From Corynebacterium lactis RW2-5 (GTDB lineage: Bacteria > Actinomycetota > Actinomycetes > Mycobacteriales > Mycobacteriaceae), in contig NZ_CP006841.1 of assembly GCF_001274895.1 (NCBI RefSeq), positions 806,001 to 870,000 on the forward strand: a DNA stretch of 64,000 bases, in the 5' to 3' direction. Below the pieces are notes generated by a model, which saw nothing but the letters and a program-made list of their open reading frames with translations, was not told the DNA's origin and searched no databases. Shown here in pieces: positions 10,648-20,338 of the stretch (within the stretch, counting starts at the first letter, position 1; every line of letters begins with the position of its first letter). Position numbers and translations under genes: made by a program.

Positions 10648-11121
10648 ATGCGTATTTACCTTGGTGCAGACCACGCCGGTTTTGAGATGAAGAACCTGAT
10701 TAAGGCCCACCTGGAGAAGGCTGGCCACAATGTCGTCGACTGCGGCGCCCACACCTACGATCCTGCAGATGATTACCCCGCATTCTGTATCGAAGCTGCT
10801 GCCCGCACTGTCGCGGACCCGGAGTCCCTGGGCATTGTCCTCGGCGGTTCCGGCAACGGTGAGCAGATTGCTGCTAACAAGGTCAAGGGCGCCCGCTGTG
10901 CTCTGGCCTGGTCCGTAGAAACCGCAAAGCTGGCGCGCGAGCACAACAACGCACAGCTGATTGGTCTTGGAGGCCGCATGCACTCGGAGGAGGAAGCACT
11001 CGCTATCGTTGACGCTTTCGTCTCCCAGCCGTGGAGTGAAGAGGAGCGCCACCAGCGTCGCATCGACATTCTCGCTGAGTACGAGAAGACCGGCGTAGCC
11101 CCTGAGCTGCCGGAAGCCTAA
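10648..11121 (+). CDS. rpiB: ribose-5-phosphate isomerase B
   Basis: 157 residues. It interconverts ribose-5-phosphate and ribulose-5-phosphate in the pentose phosphate pathway. MRIYLGADHAGFEMK is the classic N-terminus; GGSGNGEQIAANK places Glu72 where the mycobacterial enzymes use a glutamate as the catalytic base in place of the E. coli-type cysteine. The open frame extends upstream to 10570, but homology and the leaderless -10 box both point to ATG 10648. A strong hairpin terminator follows. Confidence 0.94.
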   Translation: MRIYLGADHAGFEMKNLIKAHLEKAGHNVVDCGAHTYDPADDYPAFCIEAAARTVADPESLGIVLGGSGNGEQIAANKVKGARCALAWSVETAKLAREHNNAQLIGLGGRMHSEEEALAIVDAFVSQPWSEEERHQRRIDILAEYEKTGVAPELPEA

Positions 11122-11162
11122 ATCTAGGTGAGCCCTCTAGGTGGAGCACAAAGACTAAAGAA

Positions 11163-11218
11163 GCCCTCGAGCACTCGATTCACTTGTGAAGCGAATCGAG
11201 TGCTCGAGGGCCTTTTCG
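11163..11218. terminator. strong intrinsic terminator after rpiB
   Basis: Perfect 19-base arms (11163-11181 and 11193-11211) flank an 11-base gap and are followed by CTTTTCGTTT. It serves rpiB and, read from the other strand, lies just beyond the opposing gene ending at 11242. Confidence 0.85.
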
Positions 11219-11241
11219 TTTAGAAAGATTAGGCGGGAAGA

Positions 11242-12099
11242 CTAGAAATCGAAGCCGTCAAAACCACCGTCGAAGAATCCGCCATCGTCACCGCCGGAAT
11301 CACCACCGAAGAGTCCTCCGAAGAAGCCCCCGTCTTCTCCGCCATCTGCGCCTGCATCCATTCCGGTATCGGGCGCTTCACCAGCATCCGCGCCGAGGCC
11401 GCCACCCTGATCGCCGAGGTCGCCACCAAAGTCCTCGCCTGAACCGGCGCCGCTTTCAAACGCCGCCGCATCGTAGTTCACGCCGGACATTCCGTTGAAA
11501 AGCGCGGAGAAGAGGAACATCGAGCCGACTGTCCAAGCACCCGTACGCAGCGCAGTCTGCCACCAAGGCTCCGAGTACCAACCCGCGGGAACCGGACGAC
11601 CTGCAACGCGACCGCCAGGGTAGTAATTGGGAGTCTCAGGTGTGGCGTGTGGAGAAGCCGCGATGGTGTGCCCCTCATGCTCAATCGTTCGAGCCTCGGT
11701 AACGCTACCCGCAGACTTCTGCCCTTCCAGCGGGGGAAGTGCAGGGCCGGCCGGCAGCCCCATGATCTCGCGGGCGGCATTCACATAGTGCAGCCCCTCA
11801 AGCGCCGACTCACGTGCCAGCTTGGCCTGTGCCGGGGTATTAGCAGTCGAGATTTGTGAAGACGCCGCATTGTAGCGTTCAGAGGCGTCGGCAAGCGCCT
11901 GAGTCGAGGCAGTGTCCGTGCCAGACAGGGAGAGGACCTGCGAGCCGAGGCGTTCAATCCAGCGGCGCGCATCCGCTACGGCGTCTTCCAACTGATTGTT
12001 CTGCCGCTGATCGAGTGCAGCATTGGACCGACGCTGTGACAGAGAGGCGACTACAACAGCGCCTACAACGACAATTGCGATAAGGATTAAGGCCCCCAT
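11242..12099 (-). CDS. membrane-anchored Gly/Asp-rich protein of unknown function
   Basis: 285 residues. One N-terminal transmembrane helix (GALILIAIVVVGAVVVASL), then a helical, charged region (about 22-110) likely to form a coiled coil, a Pro/Gly linker, a second hydrophobic stretch (TVGSMFLFSALFNGM, about 195-210) and a C-terminal tail of about 75 residues built almost only of Gly, Asp, Phe and Ala (repeats such as GGFFGG and DGGFFDGG). Corynebacteria carry similar proteins, sometimes labelled DUF1542; I am not sure of the family. GGAGG lies 8 bases before ATG 12099. A dispersed-word copy is at 11886-11896. Confidence 0.75.
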   Translation of the reverse strand: MGALILIAIVVVGAVVVASLSQRRSNAALDQRQNNQLEDAVADARRWIERLGSQVLSLSGTDTASTQALADASERYNAASSQISTANTPAQAKLARESALEGLHYVNAAREIMGLPAGPALPPLEGQKSAGSVTEARTIEHEGHTIAASPHATPETPNYYPGGRVAGRPVPAGWYSEPWWQTALRTGAWTVGSMFLFSALFNGMSGVNYDAAAFESGAGSGEDFGGDLGDQGGGLGADAGEAPDTGMDAGADGGEDGGFFGGLFGGDSGGDDGGFFDGGFDGFDF

Positions 12100-12213
12100 G
12101 GGCGTATGCCTCCAAAGAAGGAAGTTTGCGGGTGTGACGTTAACAATAACGCCGGAAACATCCGAAAAGTTCCCCGCGAGATTCGAGGCGGCGCCGGAGG
12201 GCCTATAGGTTGT

Positions 12214-12441
12214 TTACTTTTCTTCGTCGTGAGGCTGGCGGGCCTTACGATTCGCGTGCCAATCCTTTACGTCCTCGGAGTCCCACAGTGTCAGTCCATG
12301 GAGCTTCGTGGTTGGGACAGGAGCCTTGCCGCGGCCAGCGTAACTCGTAAAAGTTCCGCGTGCGGTGCCAGAGTACTTCGCGCACTCCACGGCGGTCCAC
12401 AATTCATGGCCGGTATCGGCGTCAATTATTTTGGGTCGCAT
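12214..12441 (-). CDS. small excisionase-like winged-HTH protein
   Basis: 75 residues from ATG 12441. The core (ELWTAVECAKYSGTARGTFTSYAGRGKAPVP, then TLWDSEDVKDWHANR) has the layout of MerR/excisionase-type helix-turn-helix proteins: a helix that reads like 'TAxExAxYxGV', a wing, and 'W..eDV..W'. It ends with a charged tail. The open frame begins 84 bases further upstream, but on the minus strand TACCCT ends 7 bases before ATG 12441, giving a leaderless start. No integrase or phage gene is nearby, so it may be a chromosomal regulator. Confidence 0.65.
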   Translation of the reverse strand: MRPKIIDADTGHELWTAVECAKYSGTARGTFTSYAGRGKAPVPTTKLHGLTLWDSEDVKDWHANRKARQPHDEEK

Positions 12442-12448
12442 AGGGACA

Positions 12449-12454
12449 AGGGTA
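12449..12454 (-). promoter_or_regulatory. -10 box TACCCT of the excisionase-like gene (leaderless)
   Basis: Minus-strand TACCCT, then TGTCCCT, then ATG 12441. Confidence 0.5.
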
Positions 12455-12544
12455 CTCGGCCTTGGGCGCAATTCCGAACCGAGCAAAGATATTTTTACAT
12501 TAATGCTGCATAGGGTGGGCAGCACATTCTCTAGGAGGTTTTTG

Positions 12545-12712
12545 GTGGTTCTGGCTTTCCGTTTGATGATGGAGGGGGTGATTATTATTGCAGGTCAGCT
12601 TGGTTTTTGTGTGCTTCAGAGCTTGGGGTGGGTGTTTCTATGGGGTGGGGTGGGGGCACGTTTTCGGGATGGATGGGCGGAAACGGCTAATGCATTTAGG
12701 CAAAAGTATTAG
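12545..12712 (+). CDS. possible 55-residue membrane-associated small protein
   Basis: GTG 12545 is preceded by a full AGGAGG (12533-12538) at 6-base spacing, one of the best ribosome sites in the window. The product has a hydrophobic middle (MMEGVIIIAGQLGFCVLQSLGWVFLWGGVGARF) and a short polar tail ending in FRQKY. Codon use is poor in G/C third positions compared with its neighbours. I do not recognise it. The strong ribosome site is the main support; it could be a chance open frame. Confidence 0.35.
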   Translation: MVLAFRLMMEGVIIIAGQLGFCVLQSLGWVFLWGGVGARFRDGWAETANAFRQKY

Positions 12713-12921
12713 GCGTCATCATTAGTGAATATTATTTGCAAATAGCACCATAGAATAATTGTTAAGTTTTGCTGTGTTGTAAGGTAAGAATTTGGTAAAT
12801 GTCTTACTCGATGGCCTTGTCGGTCCCGGGGTGAGTGCTCAAGAGCGGGTGAGGCGCAGGTGCGGCTGACGGGCTTGCCGTTCGGGTGGAGGGCGGCGCG
12901 ATAGGTATTTGGGGTATAACG

Positions 12922-12952
12922 AAAAAGCACCGCCATTGAGGCGGTGCTTTTT
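12922..12952. terminator. bidirectional intrinsic terminator beyond tRNA-Gly
   Basis: AAAAAGCACCGCC and GGCGGTGCTTTTT form a 13-base perfect stem with a 5-base loop and T-run on both strands. It sits 4 bases past the CCA end of tRNA-Gly and ends its transcript. Confidence 0.9.
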
Positions 12953-12956
12953 AAAT

Positions 12957-13031
12957 TGGAGGGGATGACGGGAATCGAACCCGCGTCTTCAGCTTGGAAG
13001 GCTGAGGTATTAGCCACTATACGACATCCCC
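12957..13031 (-). tRNA. tRNA-Gly(TCC), CCA encoded
   Basis: Read on the minus strand: acceptor GGGGATG pairs with CATCCCC, followed by discriminator T and encoded CCA; anticodon stem TCAGC/GCTGA with loop CTTCCAA, so anticodon TCC; T-arm GCGGGTTCGATTCCCG. All parts of the cloverleaf are present. A terminator follows immediately. Confidence 0.95.
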
Positions 13032-13779
13032 GCAAGTTCATTCGGCCAGCTGTTGCTCACGGAATTGGCAACGGTTCGCCACTCGAACTGTCGGTACGAA
13101 GAATAATAGCGTCTTTGTTGGGAATCGAAAAACGTGCAGATAGGCGCAGGCTTTTGCGTGAGAAACCGGGCTCGCGACATTCGTTGGCTAGCCCGGAAGC
13201 TCTGCGAGACCTTGATTGAATCGGCGTTGAAACTGGAAATTTGGTCGCGTCGGTTTCCGCAGCTTCCGATGTGCTACCTGTCTTAGTTGGGGGTTGTGTA
13301 CCGCACTGCGGAGTGATTGGTTAGACTGTCTCTGCTGTTATCGAGCGGCCTAGTTTGAGAAGCAGTCGCTTCGTTGGTGGTTCCTGCGACTATGTCGTGA
13401 AAAAGGAATCCGGCGGGGTAAGAGATAATCGAAAATCGTGCACGCAAGCGGTCAGCCTAGAGTGCGAGGATGGTCGTTAGTCGTGTGCCTGCATAACTTT
13501 TGTTTCGCTTTCCGACGTTGGCGCGGCCGGCCAGTGGCGGCCTGGGGTTGCCAGTGGCTTCGCAGAGTCGTGGCGAAGAACATGAGAGATGTGGTTGCAT
13601 AGCATCGTGGTGGGAATTGCTAAAAATATTTCTGGCCAGGTTGTTTTTGGGATTTTGTGATTATTTAAAACGTCAGGTAAATCTATACGGGTCCGTTTTG
13701 TTCGCACCTTTTGGTGTGGCTTTCGGGACCCAGTGATTGGCCACGTTTTGTGGTCTGCTAGGTTTTCGAATGGCGAATA
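13032..13779. other. 748-base stretch between two tRNA genes without a supported gene
   Basis: No open frame here has a believable start and composition. A possible minus-strand -10 (TATTAT, about 13103-13108) could serve tRNA-Gly. The right third (about 13610-13690) is AT-rich and probably holds the promoter for tRNA-Pro and tig. It contains one intergenic copy of the dispersed word (13507-13517, minus strand). Frames antisense to the tRNAs are artefacts. Confidence 0.6.
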
Positions 13780-13856
13780 CGGGGTATGGCGCAGCTTGGT
13801 AGCGCGTCCGCTTTGGGAGCGGAAGGCCGTGGGTTCAAATCCCGCTACCCCGACCA
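13780..13856 (+). tRNA. tRNA-Pro(TGG), CCA encoded
   Basis: Acceptor CGGGGTA pairs with TACCCCG, discriminator A, encoded CCA; anticodon stem TCCGC/GCGGA with loop TTTGGGA, so anticodon TGG; T-arm GTGGGTTCAAATCCCGC. It lies 59 bases before tig on the same strand and may share its transcript. Confidence 0.95.
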
Positions 13857-13915
13857 GTATCACGGGCACTCCCGTGGTCTATGAATTAATCATCGAGTTA
13901 CAGGAGAGTGCACCA

Positions 13916-15277
13916 GTGAAGGCCTCCGTTGAGAAGCTTGGCGACACCCGAGTAAAGATCACCGTCGAAGTTCCGTTCGAGGAGCTTAAGCCTGAGTTTG
14001 ACCAGGCCTACAAGGCACTGTCTCAGCAGGTCCAGATTCCGGGCTTCCGCAAGGGCAAGGCTCCGGCAAAGTTGATTGAGGCCCGCTTCGGCCGCGGCCC
14101 AATTCTGGAGCAGGTCCTGAATGACATGGTTCCGTCCCGCTATGACCAGGTCGTGCGCGAAGAGGACCTGAAGGTCCTGGGGCAGCCTGAGGTTGACATC
14201 ACCAAGCTGGAAGATGGCGAGGTCGTGGAGTTCACTGCTGAGGTCGACGTCCGCCCGGAGATTGAGCTGCCGAAGTTCGAAGACATCGCCGTTGAGGTTG
14301 ATCCGCTGGTTGCTGACGAGGCTGCCGTTGACGCGGAGCTAGAGAACCTTCTGGCTCGCTTCGGCACCCTGACCGGTGTTGACCGTGCGGTTGAAAAGGA
14401 TGACTTCATCTCGATCGATCTGTCCGCCACCATCGACGGCGAGGAGCTCGAAGAAGCTTCTACCGAGGGGCTTTCCTACCAGGTTGGCTCCGGCGACCTG
14501 ATTGACGGCCTGGACGAGGCTGTCACCGGCCTGTCGAAAGGCGAGTCCAAGGAATTCACCACCAAGCTGGTTGCTGGCGAGCACGAGGGTGAAGACGCTC
14601 AGGTCACCGTCACCGTCCAGTCTGTTAAGGTTCGTGAGCTGCCAGAGGCAGACGACGACTTTGCTCAGATGGCATCCGAGTTCGACACCATCGACGAGCT
14701 GAAGGAAGACCTGGCTCGCCAGGTTGAGAACACCAAGAAGGGTGAGCAGGCTCAGCAGGTTCGCGACAAGGTTCTGGCGGCCGCCATGGAGCAGACCACC
14801 ATCCCGCTGCCTGAAGGCGTTGTCAAGGAGCAGGTCGAGGGCCAGCTGCAGCAGCTCCTCGGTCAGTTCGGTGGAGACGAAAAGGTTCTGAACTCCATGC
14901 TGGAGGCTCAGGGCACCACCCGCGAGCAGTTCGACGAGGACTCCAAGAAGTCCGCTGAGGAAGCCGTCCGTACTCAGCTCTTCCTCGATGCTCTGGCGGA
15001 GGAGACCAAGCCTGAGGTCTCCCAGCAGGAGCTGACTGACCACATCCTGTTCACCGCTCAGTCTTACGGCATGGACCCGAACCAGTTCATCCAGCAGATT
15101 CAGCAGTCCGGTCAGCTGGGCAACCTCTTCGCTGACGTTCGCCGCGGCAAGGCTCTGGCATCCTCGATTGTCAAGGCCTCCGCAAAGGACACCGATGGCA
15201 ACGAGATCGACCTGAACGAGTACTTCGGTGAGGTCGAAGCGGAAAAGTCCGAGTCCGAGGACAACGCTGCCGAGTAA
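13916..15277 (+). CDS. tig: trigger factor, ribosome-associated chaperone and peptidyl-prolyl isomerase
   Basis: 453 residues from GTG 13916, preceded by CAGGAGAG; the open frame to 13733 runs through tRNA-Pro and is not coding. Trigger factor binds the ribosome tunnel exit and folds nascent chains. The N-terminal ribosome-binding domain shows the signature [17 protein letters not shown] (about 45-60), followed by the FKBP-like domain ([15 protein letters not shown]...) and the helical C-terminal cradle. The tail is acidic ([15 protein letters not shown]), common in actinobacterial homologues. It is the first gene of the tig-clpP1-clpP2-clpX group. Confidence 0.95.
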   Translation: MKASVEKLGDTRVKITVEVPFEELKPEFDQAYKALSQQVQIPGFRKGKAPAKLIEARFGRGPILEQVLNDMVPSRYDQVVREEDLKVLGQPEVDITKLEDGEVVEFTAEVDVRPEIELPKFEDIAVEVDPLVADEAAVDAELENLLARFGTLTGVDRAVEKDDFISIDLSATIDGEELEEASTEGLSYQVGSGDLIDGLDEAVTGLSKGESKEFTTKLVAGEHEGEDAQVTVTVQSVKVRELPEADDDFAQMASEFDTIDELKEDLARQVENTKKGEQAQQVRDKVLAAAMEQTTIPLPEGVVKEQVEGQLQQLLGQFGGDEKVLNSMLEAQGTTREQFDEDSKKSAEEAVRTQLFLDALAEETKPEVSQQELTDHILFTAQSYGMDPNQFIQQIQQSGQLGNLFADVRRGKALASSIVKASAKDTDGNEIDLNEYFGEVEAEKSESEDNAAE

Positions 15278-15344
15278 ATCGGTTCTTGCTGTAGTCATCT
15301 ATTCCAGGCACGGAAGCGCTGAATGCTACGCTGATAGCGAACAT

Positions 15345-15377
15345 GGGCCGTACCCGAAACAAAGGGGCGGCCCTTTT
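15345..15377 (+). terminator. intrinsic terminator between tig and clpP1
   Basis: GGGCCG (15345-15350) pairs with CGGCCC (15368-15373), followed by TTTT. The stem is short, so some read-through into clpP1 is possible. Confidence 0.55.
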
Positions 15378-15435
15378 CGTTACCCTCTAGTGAATAACAA
15401 ATCTCGCAAACTTTACGGAAGGGAAGTAGACCCCG

Positions 15436-16008
15436 ATGAGCGATAACTCCCAAATGTCGGCGAACTCTGTCTTTGACAAGCTTCTGAAGGAGCGCATTAT
15501 CTGGCTGGGCGACCAGGTGGATGACGAGATTGCCAACAAGCTCTGCGGTCAGATGCTGCTGCTTGCTGCCGAAGATCCCGAGGCCGATATCTCGCTGTAC
15601 ATTAACTCTCCCGGTGGTTCCGTGACCGCAGGTATGGCCATCTACGACACCATGCAGTTCGTTCCTTGCGATGTTGCTACCTACGGCATGGGTCTCGCCG
15701 CATCTATGGGGCAATTCCTTCTCGCGGCCGGTACAAAGGGCAAGCGTTACGCGTTGCCGCACGCGCGGATTATGATGCACCAGCCGTCGGCAGGCATTGG
15801 CGGTACCGCCTCCGACATCACGATTCAGGCTGAGCAGTTCGCGCAGACCAAGAAGGAAATGGCGCGTCTTATTGCCGAGCACACCGGCCAGCCTTTGGAG
15901 CGAATCGTCGAGGATTCCGACCGCGACCGTTGGTTTACCGCGACGGAGGCCAAGGAATACGGGCTTGTTGACCACGTAGTGAATTCTCTGAAGGACACTG
16001 CGAAGTAA
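15436..16008 (+). CDS. clpP1: ATP-dependent Clp protease proteolytic subunit 1
   Basis: 190 residues. Serine peptidase of the ClpP barrel. The catalytic triad is Ser90 in GLAASMGQF, His115 in IMMHQP and Asp164 in DRDRW. In actinobacteria ClpP1 and ClpP2 form a mixed 14-mer that works with ClpX or ClpC. GGAAGG lies upstream of ATG 15436. It is 20 bases from clpP2, forming an operon. Expression in corynebacteria is known to be controlled by ClgR; I did not find a convincing ClgR box by eye. Confidence 0.95.
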   Translation: MSDNSQMSANSVFDKLLKERIIWLGDQVDDEIANKLCGQMLLLAAEDPEADISLYINSPGGSVTAGMAIYDTMQFVPCDVATYGMGLAASMGQFLLAAGTKGKRYALPHARIMMHQPSAGIGGTASDITIQAEQFAQTKKEMARLIAEHTGQPLERIVEDSDRDRWFTATEAKEYGLVDHVVNSLKDTAK

Positions 16009-16028
16009 TCGCGAAGAGAGGCACTTTG

Positions 16029-16664
16029 ATGAATATGGAGATTAATAAGATGCAGATGCCACAGTCCCGCTACGTGCTGCCTTCCTTCGTCGAGCACTCG
16101 AGCTTCGGCGCAAAGGAATCGAATCCTTACAACAAGCTGTTCGAAGAGCGCATTATCTTCCTTGGCTCGCAGGTGGACGATACTGCCGCAAATGACATCA
16201 TGGCGCAGCTTCTGGTCCTTGAAGGGCTGGACCCGGACCGTGACATCACGATGTACATCAACTCGCCGGGTGGTTCGTTTACCTCCCTGATGGCTATCTA
16301 CGACACGATGCAGTACGTGCGCCCCGACGTGCAGACGGTGTGCCTCGGCCAGGCTGCCTCTGCAGCTGCGGTACTGCTCGCAGCTGGCGCTCCTGGTAAG
16401 CGCGCAGCGCTGCCGAACGCACGCGTACTAATCCACCAGCCGGCAACCCAAGGTGTTCAGGGACAGGTCTCTGACCTCGAGATTCAGGCCGCTGAGATTG
16501 AGCGTATGCGTACTCTTATGGAAGAGACCCTGGCTCGTCACTCTGGTCGTACGGCAGAGCAGATTCGTAAGGATACTGACCGTGACAAGATCCTGACTGC
16601 CAAGGAAGCTGTTGAGTACGGAATCATTGACCAGGTCTTCGAATACCGTAAGCACAACGCTTAA
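16029..16664 (+). CDS. clpP2: ATP-dependent Clp protease proteolytic subunit 2
   Basis: 211 residues from ATG 16029; a TTG at 16026 and an ATG at 16035 are also in frame. GAGAGG upstream fits 16029. Catalytic Ser lies in [12 protein letters not shown] and His in LIHQPATQ, with Asp in DTDRDKIL. The long N-terminus ([20 protein letters not shown]) is typical of ClpP2, whose leader is processed. It is the second gene of the clpP1-clpP2 operon and is followed by clpX. Confidence 0.95.
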   Translation: MNMEINKMQMPQSRYVLPSFVEHSSFGAKESNPYNKLFEERIIFLGSQVDDTAANDIMAQLLVLEGLDPDRDITMYINSPGGSFTSLMAIYDTMQYVRPDVQTVCLGQAASAAAVLLAAGAPGKRAALPNARVLIHQPATQGVQGQVSDLEIQAAEIERMRTLMEETLARHSGRTAEQIRKDTDRDKILTAKEAVEYGIIDQVFEYRKHNA

Positions 16665-16773
16665 AAGTTTTGCGCCCGAGCGTGAGCGTGGGTAGTCCAG
16701 ATGGGCCTGCACTCACGGTAAGGTGGTCGGAGCAGTTGTAACACTAGAGCGGAAAGGCGGCCGCGGAAGCCTA

Positions 16774-18036
16774 ATGGCACGTATGCAAGAAAGCGCAGAT
16801 TTGCTGAAGTGCTCTTTCTGTGGGAAGAGCCAGAAGCAGGTCAAGAAGCTCATCGCTGGGCCGGGTGTTTACATCTGTAATGAGTGCATCGAGCTCTGTA
16901 ACGAAATTATCGAAGAAGAGCTCAACACTGGAGCCGAGGCCGCTGCAGGCGACGATCGTCTGCCTCGCCCGAAGGAAATCCGGGATTTTCTGGACGAGTA
17001 CGTCATCGGCCAGGATGTCGCGAAGCGCACGCTCGCGGTGGCGGTCTATAACCACTACAAGCGCATTCGGGCCGGTGAAACGGGCGGAAGCGATGAGGTG
17101 GAGCTGCAAAAGTCTAATATTCTGCTGCTCGGCCCAACCGGCTGCGGCAAAACTTACCTTGCCCAGACGCTGGCTCGTAAGCTGGACGTTCCCTTTGCTA
17201 TTGCGGATGCAACCAGTCTGACGGAGGCAGGATACGTCGGCGAAGATGTGGAGAACATCCTGCTGAAGTTGCTCCAAGCTACTGACTTCGACGTGGAGAA
17301 GGCACAGCGCGGAATTATTTACGTCGATGAGATCGATAAGATTTCGCGGAAGTCCGAGAACACCTCGATTACCCGTGATGTCTCGGGCGAAGGCGTGCAG
17401 CAGGCTCTGCTGAAGATTTTGGAAGGCACGGTGGCCGCAGTTCCTCCCCAGGGTGGTCGCAAACTGCCGAACCAGGAATTCATCCAGTTCGACACCTCCA
17501 ACGTCCTCTTCATCGTGGCTGGCGCTTTTGCTGGCCTAGAGAAGGTAGTCCAGGAGCGCGTCGGCAAGAAGGGTCTCGGCTTCGGCGCTGAGGTCCGCTC
17601 CGTAGGCGATGCCGAGATGGCTGATCCGTTCCGAGATGTGCTGCCAGAAGACCTAGTTCGCTTTGGCCTGATTCCGGAGTTTATCGGTCGCCTGCCTGTG
17701 CTTGCATCGGTTACGAACCTGGATGAGGATGCCCTGGTGCGTGTCCTGACCGAGCCGAAGAACTCCCTGGTGCGCCAGTACCAACGTCTATTCGAAATGG
17801 ACGGCGTAACGCTCACTTTGGACGACGAGGCTCTGAAGGCAATTGCCGCGAAGGCGATTAGCCGAAACACCGGTGCTCGTGGCCTGCGCGGAATTATGGA
17901 AGAGATTCTGGTTCCGGTGATGTTTGACGTTCCGGACCGCGATGATGTCTCCGAAGTAATTGTGCACAAGGAATGTGTAACTGAAGGTGCAGCGCCAGAA
18001 ATGGTTGAGCGCAGCTCCGATAAGAAGTCGGCCTAG
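16774..18036 (+). CDS. clpX: ATP-dependent Clp protease ATP-binding subunit ClpX
   Basis: 420 residues from ATG 16774; the frame opens earlier at 16723 but [18 protein letters not shown] is the family start. ClpX unfolds substrates for ClpP1P2. Visible parts: N-terminal zinc-binding domain with two CxxC pairs (CSFC and CNEC), Walker A GPTGCGKT, Walker [11 protein letters not shown], the pore loop GYVG, the RKH-region and sensor-2 GARGLR. A separate promoter between clpP2 and clpX is likely because of the 109-base gap. A strong terminator follows. Confidence 0.95.
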   Translation: MARMQESADLLKCSFCGKSQKQVKKLIAGPGVYICNECIELCNEIIEEELNTGAEAAAGDDRLPRPKEIRDFLDEYVIGQDVAKRTLAVAVYNHYKRIRAGETGGSDEVELQKSNILLLGPTGCGKTYLAQTLARKLDVPFAIADATSLTEAGYVGEDVENILLKLLQATDFDVEKAQRGIIYVDEIDKISRKSENTSITRDVSGEGVQQALLKILEGTVAAVPPQGGRKLPNQEFIQFDTSNVLFIVAGAFAGLEKVVQERVGKKGLGFGAEVRSVGDAEMADPFRDVLPEDLVRFGLIPEFIGRLPVLASVTNLDEDALVRVLTEPKNSLVRQYQRLFEMDGVTLTLDDEALKAIAAKAISRNTGARGLRGIMEEILVPVMFDVPDRDDVSEVIVHKECVTEGAAPEMVERSSDKKSA

Positions 18037-18078
18037 AGCTTGCTAATTTCGCCGGATTTTGGCGACGTCAAAACAAAG

Positions 18079-18115
18079 AAGGTGGGTTCCCATTAGGGAG
18101 CCCACCTTTATTTTT
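18079..18115 (+). terminator. intrinsic terminator after clpX
   Basis: AAGGTGGGTTCCC pairs with GGGAGCCCACCTT (one G-U) around a short loop and is followed by TATTTTTAG. Confidence 0.85.
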
Positions 18116-18170
18116 AGTGCTTGAGTGCTGCGGCAAACGCCAACTTGAAAGCTACCGCACGTGCTACTGC

Positions 18171-18956
18171 TTAGTCGTCCATCCCGTAGATGTCGCGATA
18201 GTCCGGGGCGTTATCGGAGGTCAAGTCGTGTGTATCCGGATCGGGCTGGTCACCGTAGACTTCGGCACCGAGTGCGGATTCGTTGACGTTGTGTGACGCA
18301 AGCAAGGAAGTGTAGGAGCTGCCTGGGGCATTACGTGGTGAAGAGGTCAGCAAGCTAGTAACGGTGTCCTGTGCAAACTCGCGAAGCTTATCTGCCAGCA
18401 CCGTCGATGTCATCTCAATCCCGTAGAGGTTTTCGAAAGTGCGCTGGTGCAGCGTCGGGAAAGTAGCCAGCGACAGGACCAGGATGTACAAGTCCAGCGC
18501 GGAGATATCGGTGCGGAAAGCGCCATAATCACGGCCGAGCAGCAGGATGCGGTCAAACTCAAGCACAATAGGGGATTGGCCGCCGATGCCCTGTGTGTCC
18601 TCCAGTGGAAGCACCGGGTGGATGTTCTCCTGGATAATGAACCGGACCGCCAACGGGTTCGCCGAGAAGCAGTCGTAGATTATGCCAACGACGTGCTGCA
18701 GCGCTTCAACCGGGACAGTAGAGTGCGTGCGCATTGCTTCATCGCTGGGGCGAACGGTTTCCAGGACGTGCTGCCATGTAGCCCGGTAGAGCCCCATCTT
18801 GTCACCGCAGTGGTAGTGCAGCATGCGCTTGGAAACACCGGACGACGCCGCGATAGTGTCCAGGCGGGCATCCGCATACCCCTTTGCGGTGAATTCTTGG
18901 AGGGCCGCAACCAAAACTGCGTGGGGGATTGCATCAGAGGAGCCTGGAGACTTCAT
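18171..18956 (-). CDS. TetR-family transcriptional regulator
   Basis: 261 residues. The N-terminal TetR DNA-binding domain is clear: AALQEFTAKGYADARLDTIAASSGVSKRMLHYHCGDKMGLY (about 17-57), with the recognition helix around SGVSKRMLHYH. The C-terminal ligand domain (about 65-200) is typical in length; the last 60 residues are a polar acidic tail (DQPDPDTHDLTSDNAPDY) that I cannot assign. It is divergent from mdh across 230 bases, so it may control itself or mdh, but the target is not shown by the sequence. Confidence 0.85.
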   Translation of the reverse strand: MKSPGSSDAIPHAVLVAALQEFTAKGYADARLDTIAASSGVSKRMLHYHCGDKMGLYRATWQHVLETVRPSDEAMRTHSTVPVEALQHVVGIIYDCFSANPLAVRFIIQENIHPVLPLEDTQGIGGQSPIVLEFDRILLLGRDYGAFRTDISALDLYILVLSLATFPTLHQRTFENLYGIEMTSTVLADKLREFAQDTVTSLLTSSPRNAPGSSYTSLLASHNVNESALGAEVYGDQPDPDTHDLTSDNAPDYRDIYGMDD

Positions 18957-19006
18957 GAAAATCCTTTGCCTGGTCGTTTGGGTGAAACAGTGACTTTAGC
19001 TACCTA

Positions 19007-19024
19007 ATGGGGGTAAAAACCCAT
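19007..19024. promoter_or_regulatory. possible TetR operator between the regulator and mdh
   Basis: ATGGGGGTAAAAACCCAT is an imperfect palindrome (ATGGG/CCCAT ends) about 50 bases upstream of the TetR start. Candidate operator by position only. Confidence 0.25.
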
Positions 19025-19162
19025 GTTGGCTATTGATTGCGGAAGAAATAAGTACGTCCGCTTTAGGTCTGGCTTAATGCTATCGGGTTTTGCCCGAGCG
19101 ATTGCCGCATCGCCCCCGTCTGCGCTATATCCGGCAGAACGTTAGAGTGAAAACTGTATTGA

Positions 19163-20170
<1,008 letters not shown>

Positions 20171-20199
20171 TCTGGCATCTCTCACTGCCTTCTAAAAGT

Positions 20200-20246
20200 T
20201 AAGGGGCGTATTTCGGCTTTCGTGGCCGGGATACGCCCCTTATTTT
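20200..20246 (+). terminator. intrinsic terminator after mdh
   Basis: TAAGGGGCGTAT (20200-20211) pairs perfectly with ATACGCCCCTTA (20231-20242), then TTTT. Confidence 0.88.
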
Positions 20247-20325
20247 GCGTTGCTGAATTTGCCAATTCGATGATGGCCGATGGCACCGTCGGAAAGCCGT
20301 GCGAAGTTCGGTCCGGCCGAGGCGC

Positions 20326-20331
20326 TAAGAT
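20326..20331 (+). promoter_or_regulatory. -10 box TAAGAT of valS (leaderless)
   Basis: TAAGAT, GTAGCGC, then GTG 20339. A dispersed-word copy (20287-20297) lies about 30 bases upstream of this -10. Confidence 0.6.
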
Positions 20332-20338
20332 GTAGCGC

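Noticed and set aside
12944..13219. Plus-strand open frame over tRNA-Gly
   Set aside because: Its start (GIEPASSAWKAEVLA) is the familiar translation of the antisense of a tRNA gene; no ribosome site or coding composition.
13477..13869. Minus-strand 130-residue open frame
   Set aside because: Its N-terminus ([21 protein letters not shown]) is antisense to tRNA-Pro, and the rest is intergenic.
13780..13915. tig start at 13733
   Set aside because: That frame runs through tRNA-Pro; GTG 13916 has CAGGAGAG and matches the family N-terminus.
20247..20338. T-box or other riboswitch before valS
   Set aside because: The -10 box is 7 bases before the GTG, so no leader RNA exists to hold one.
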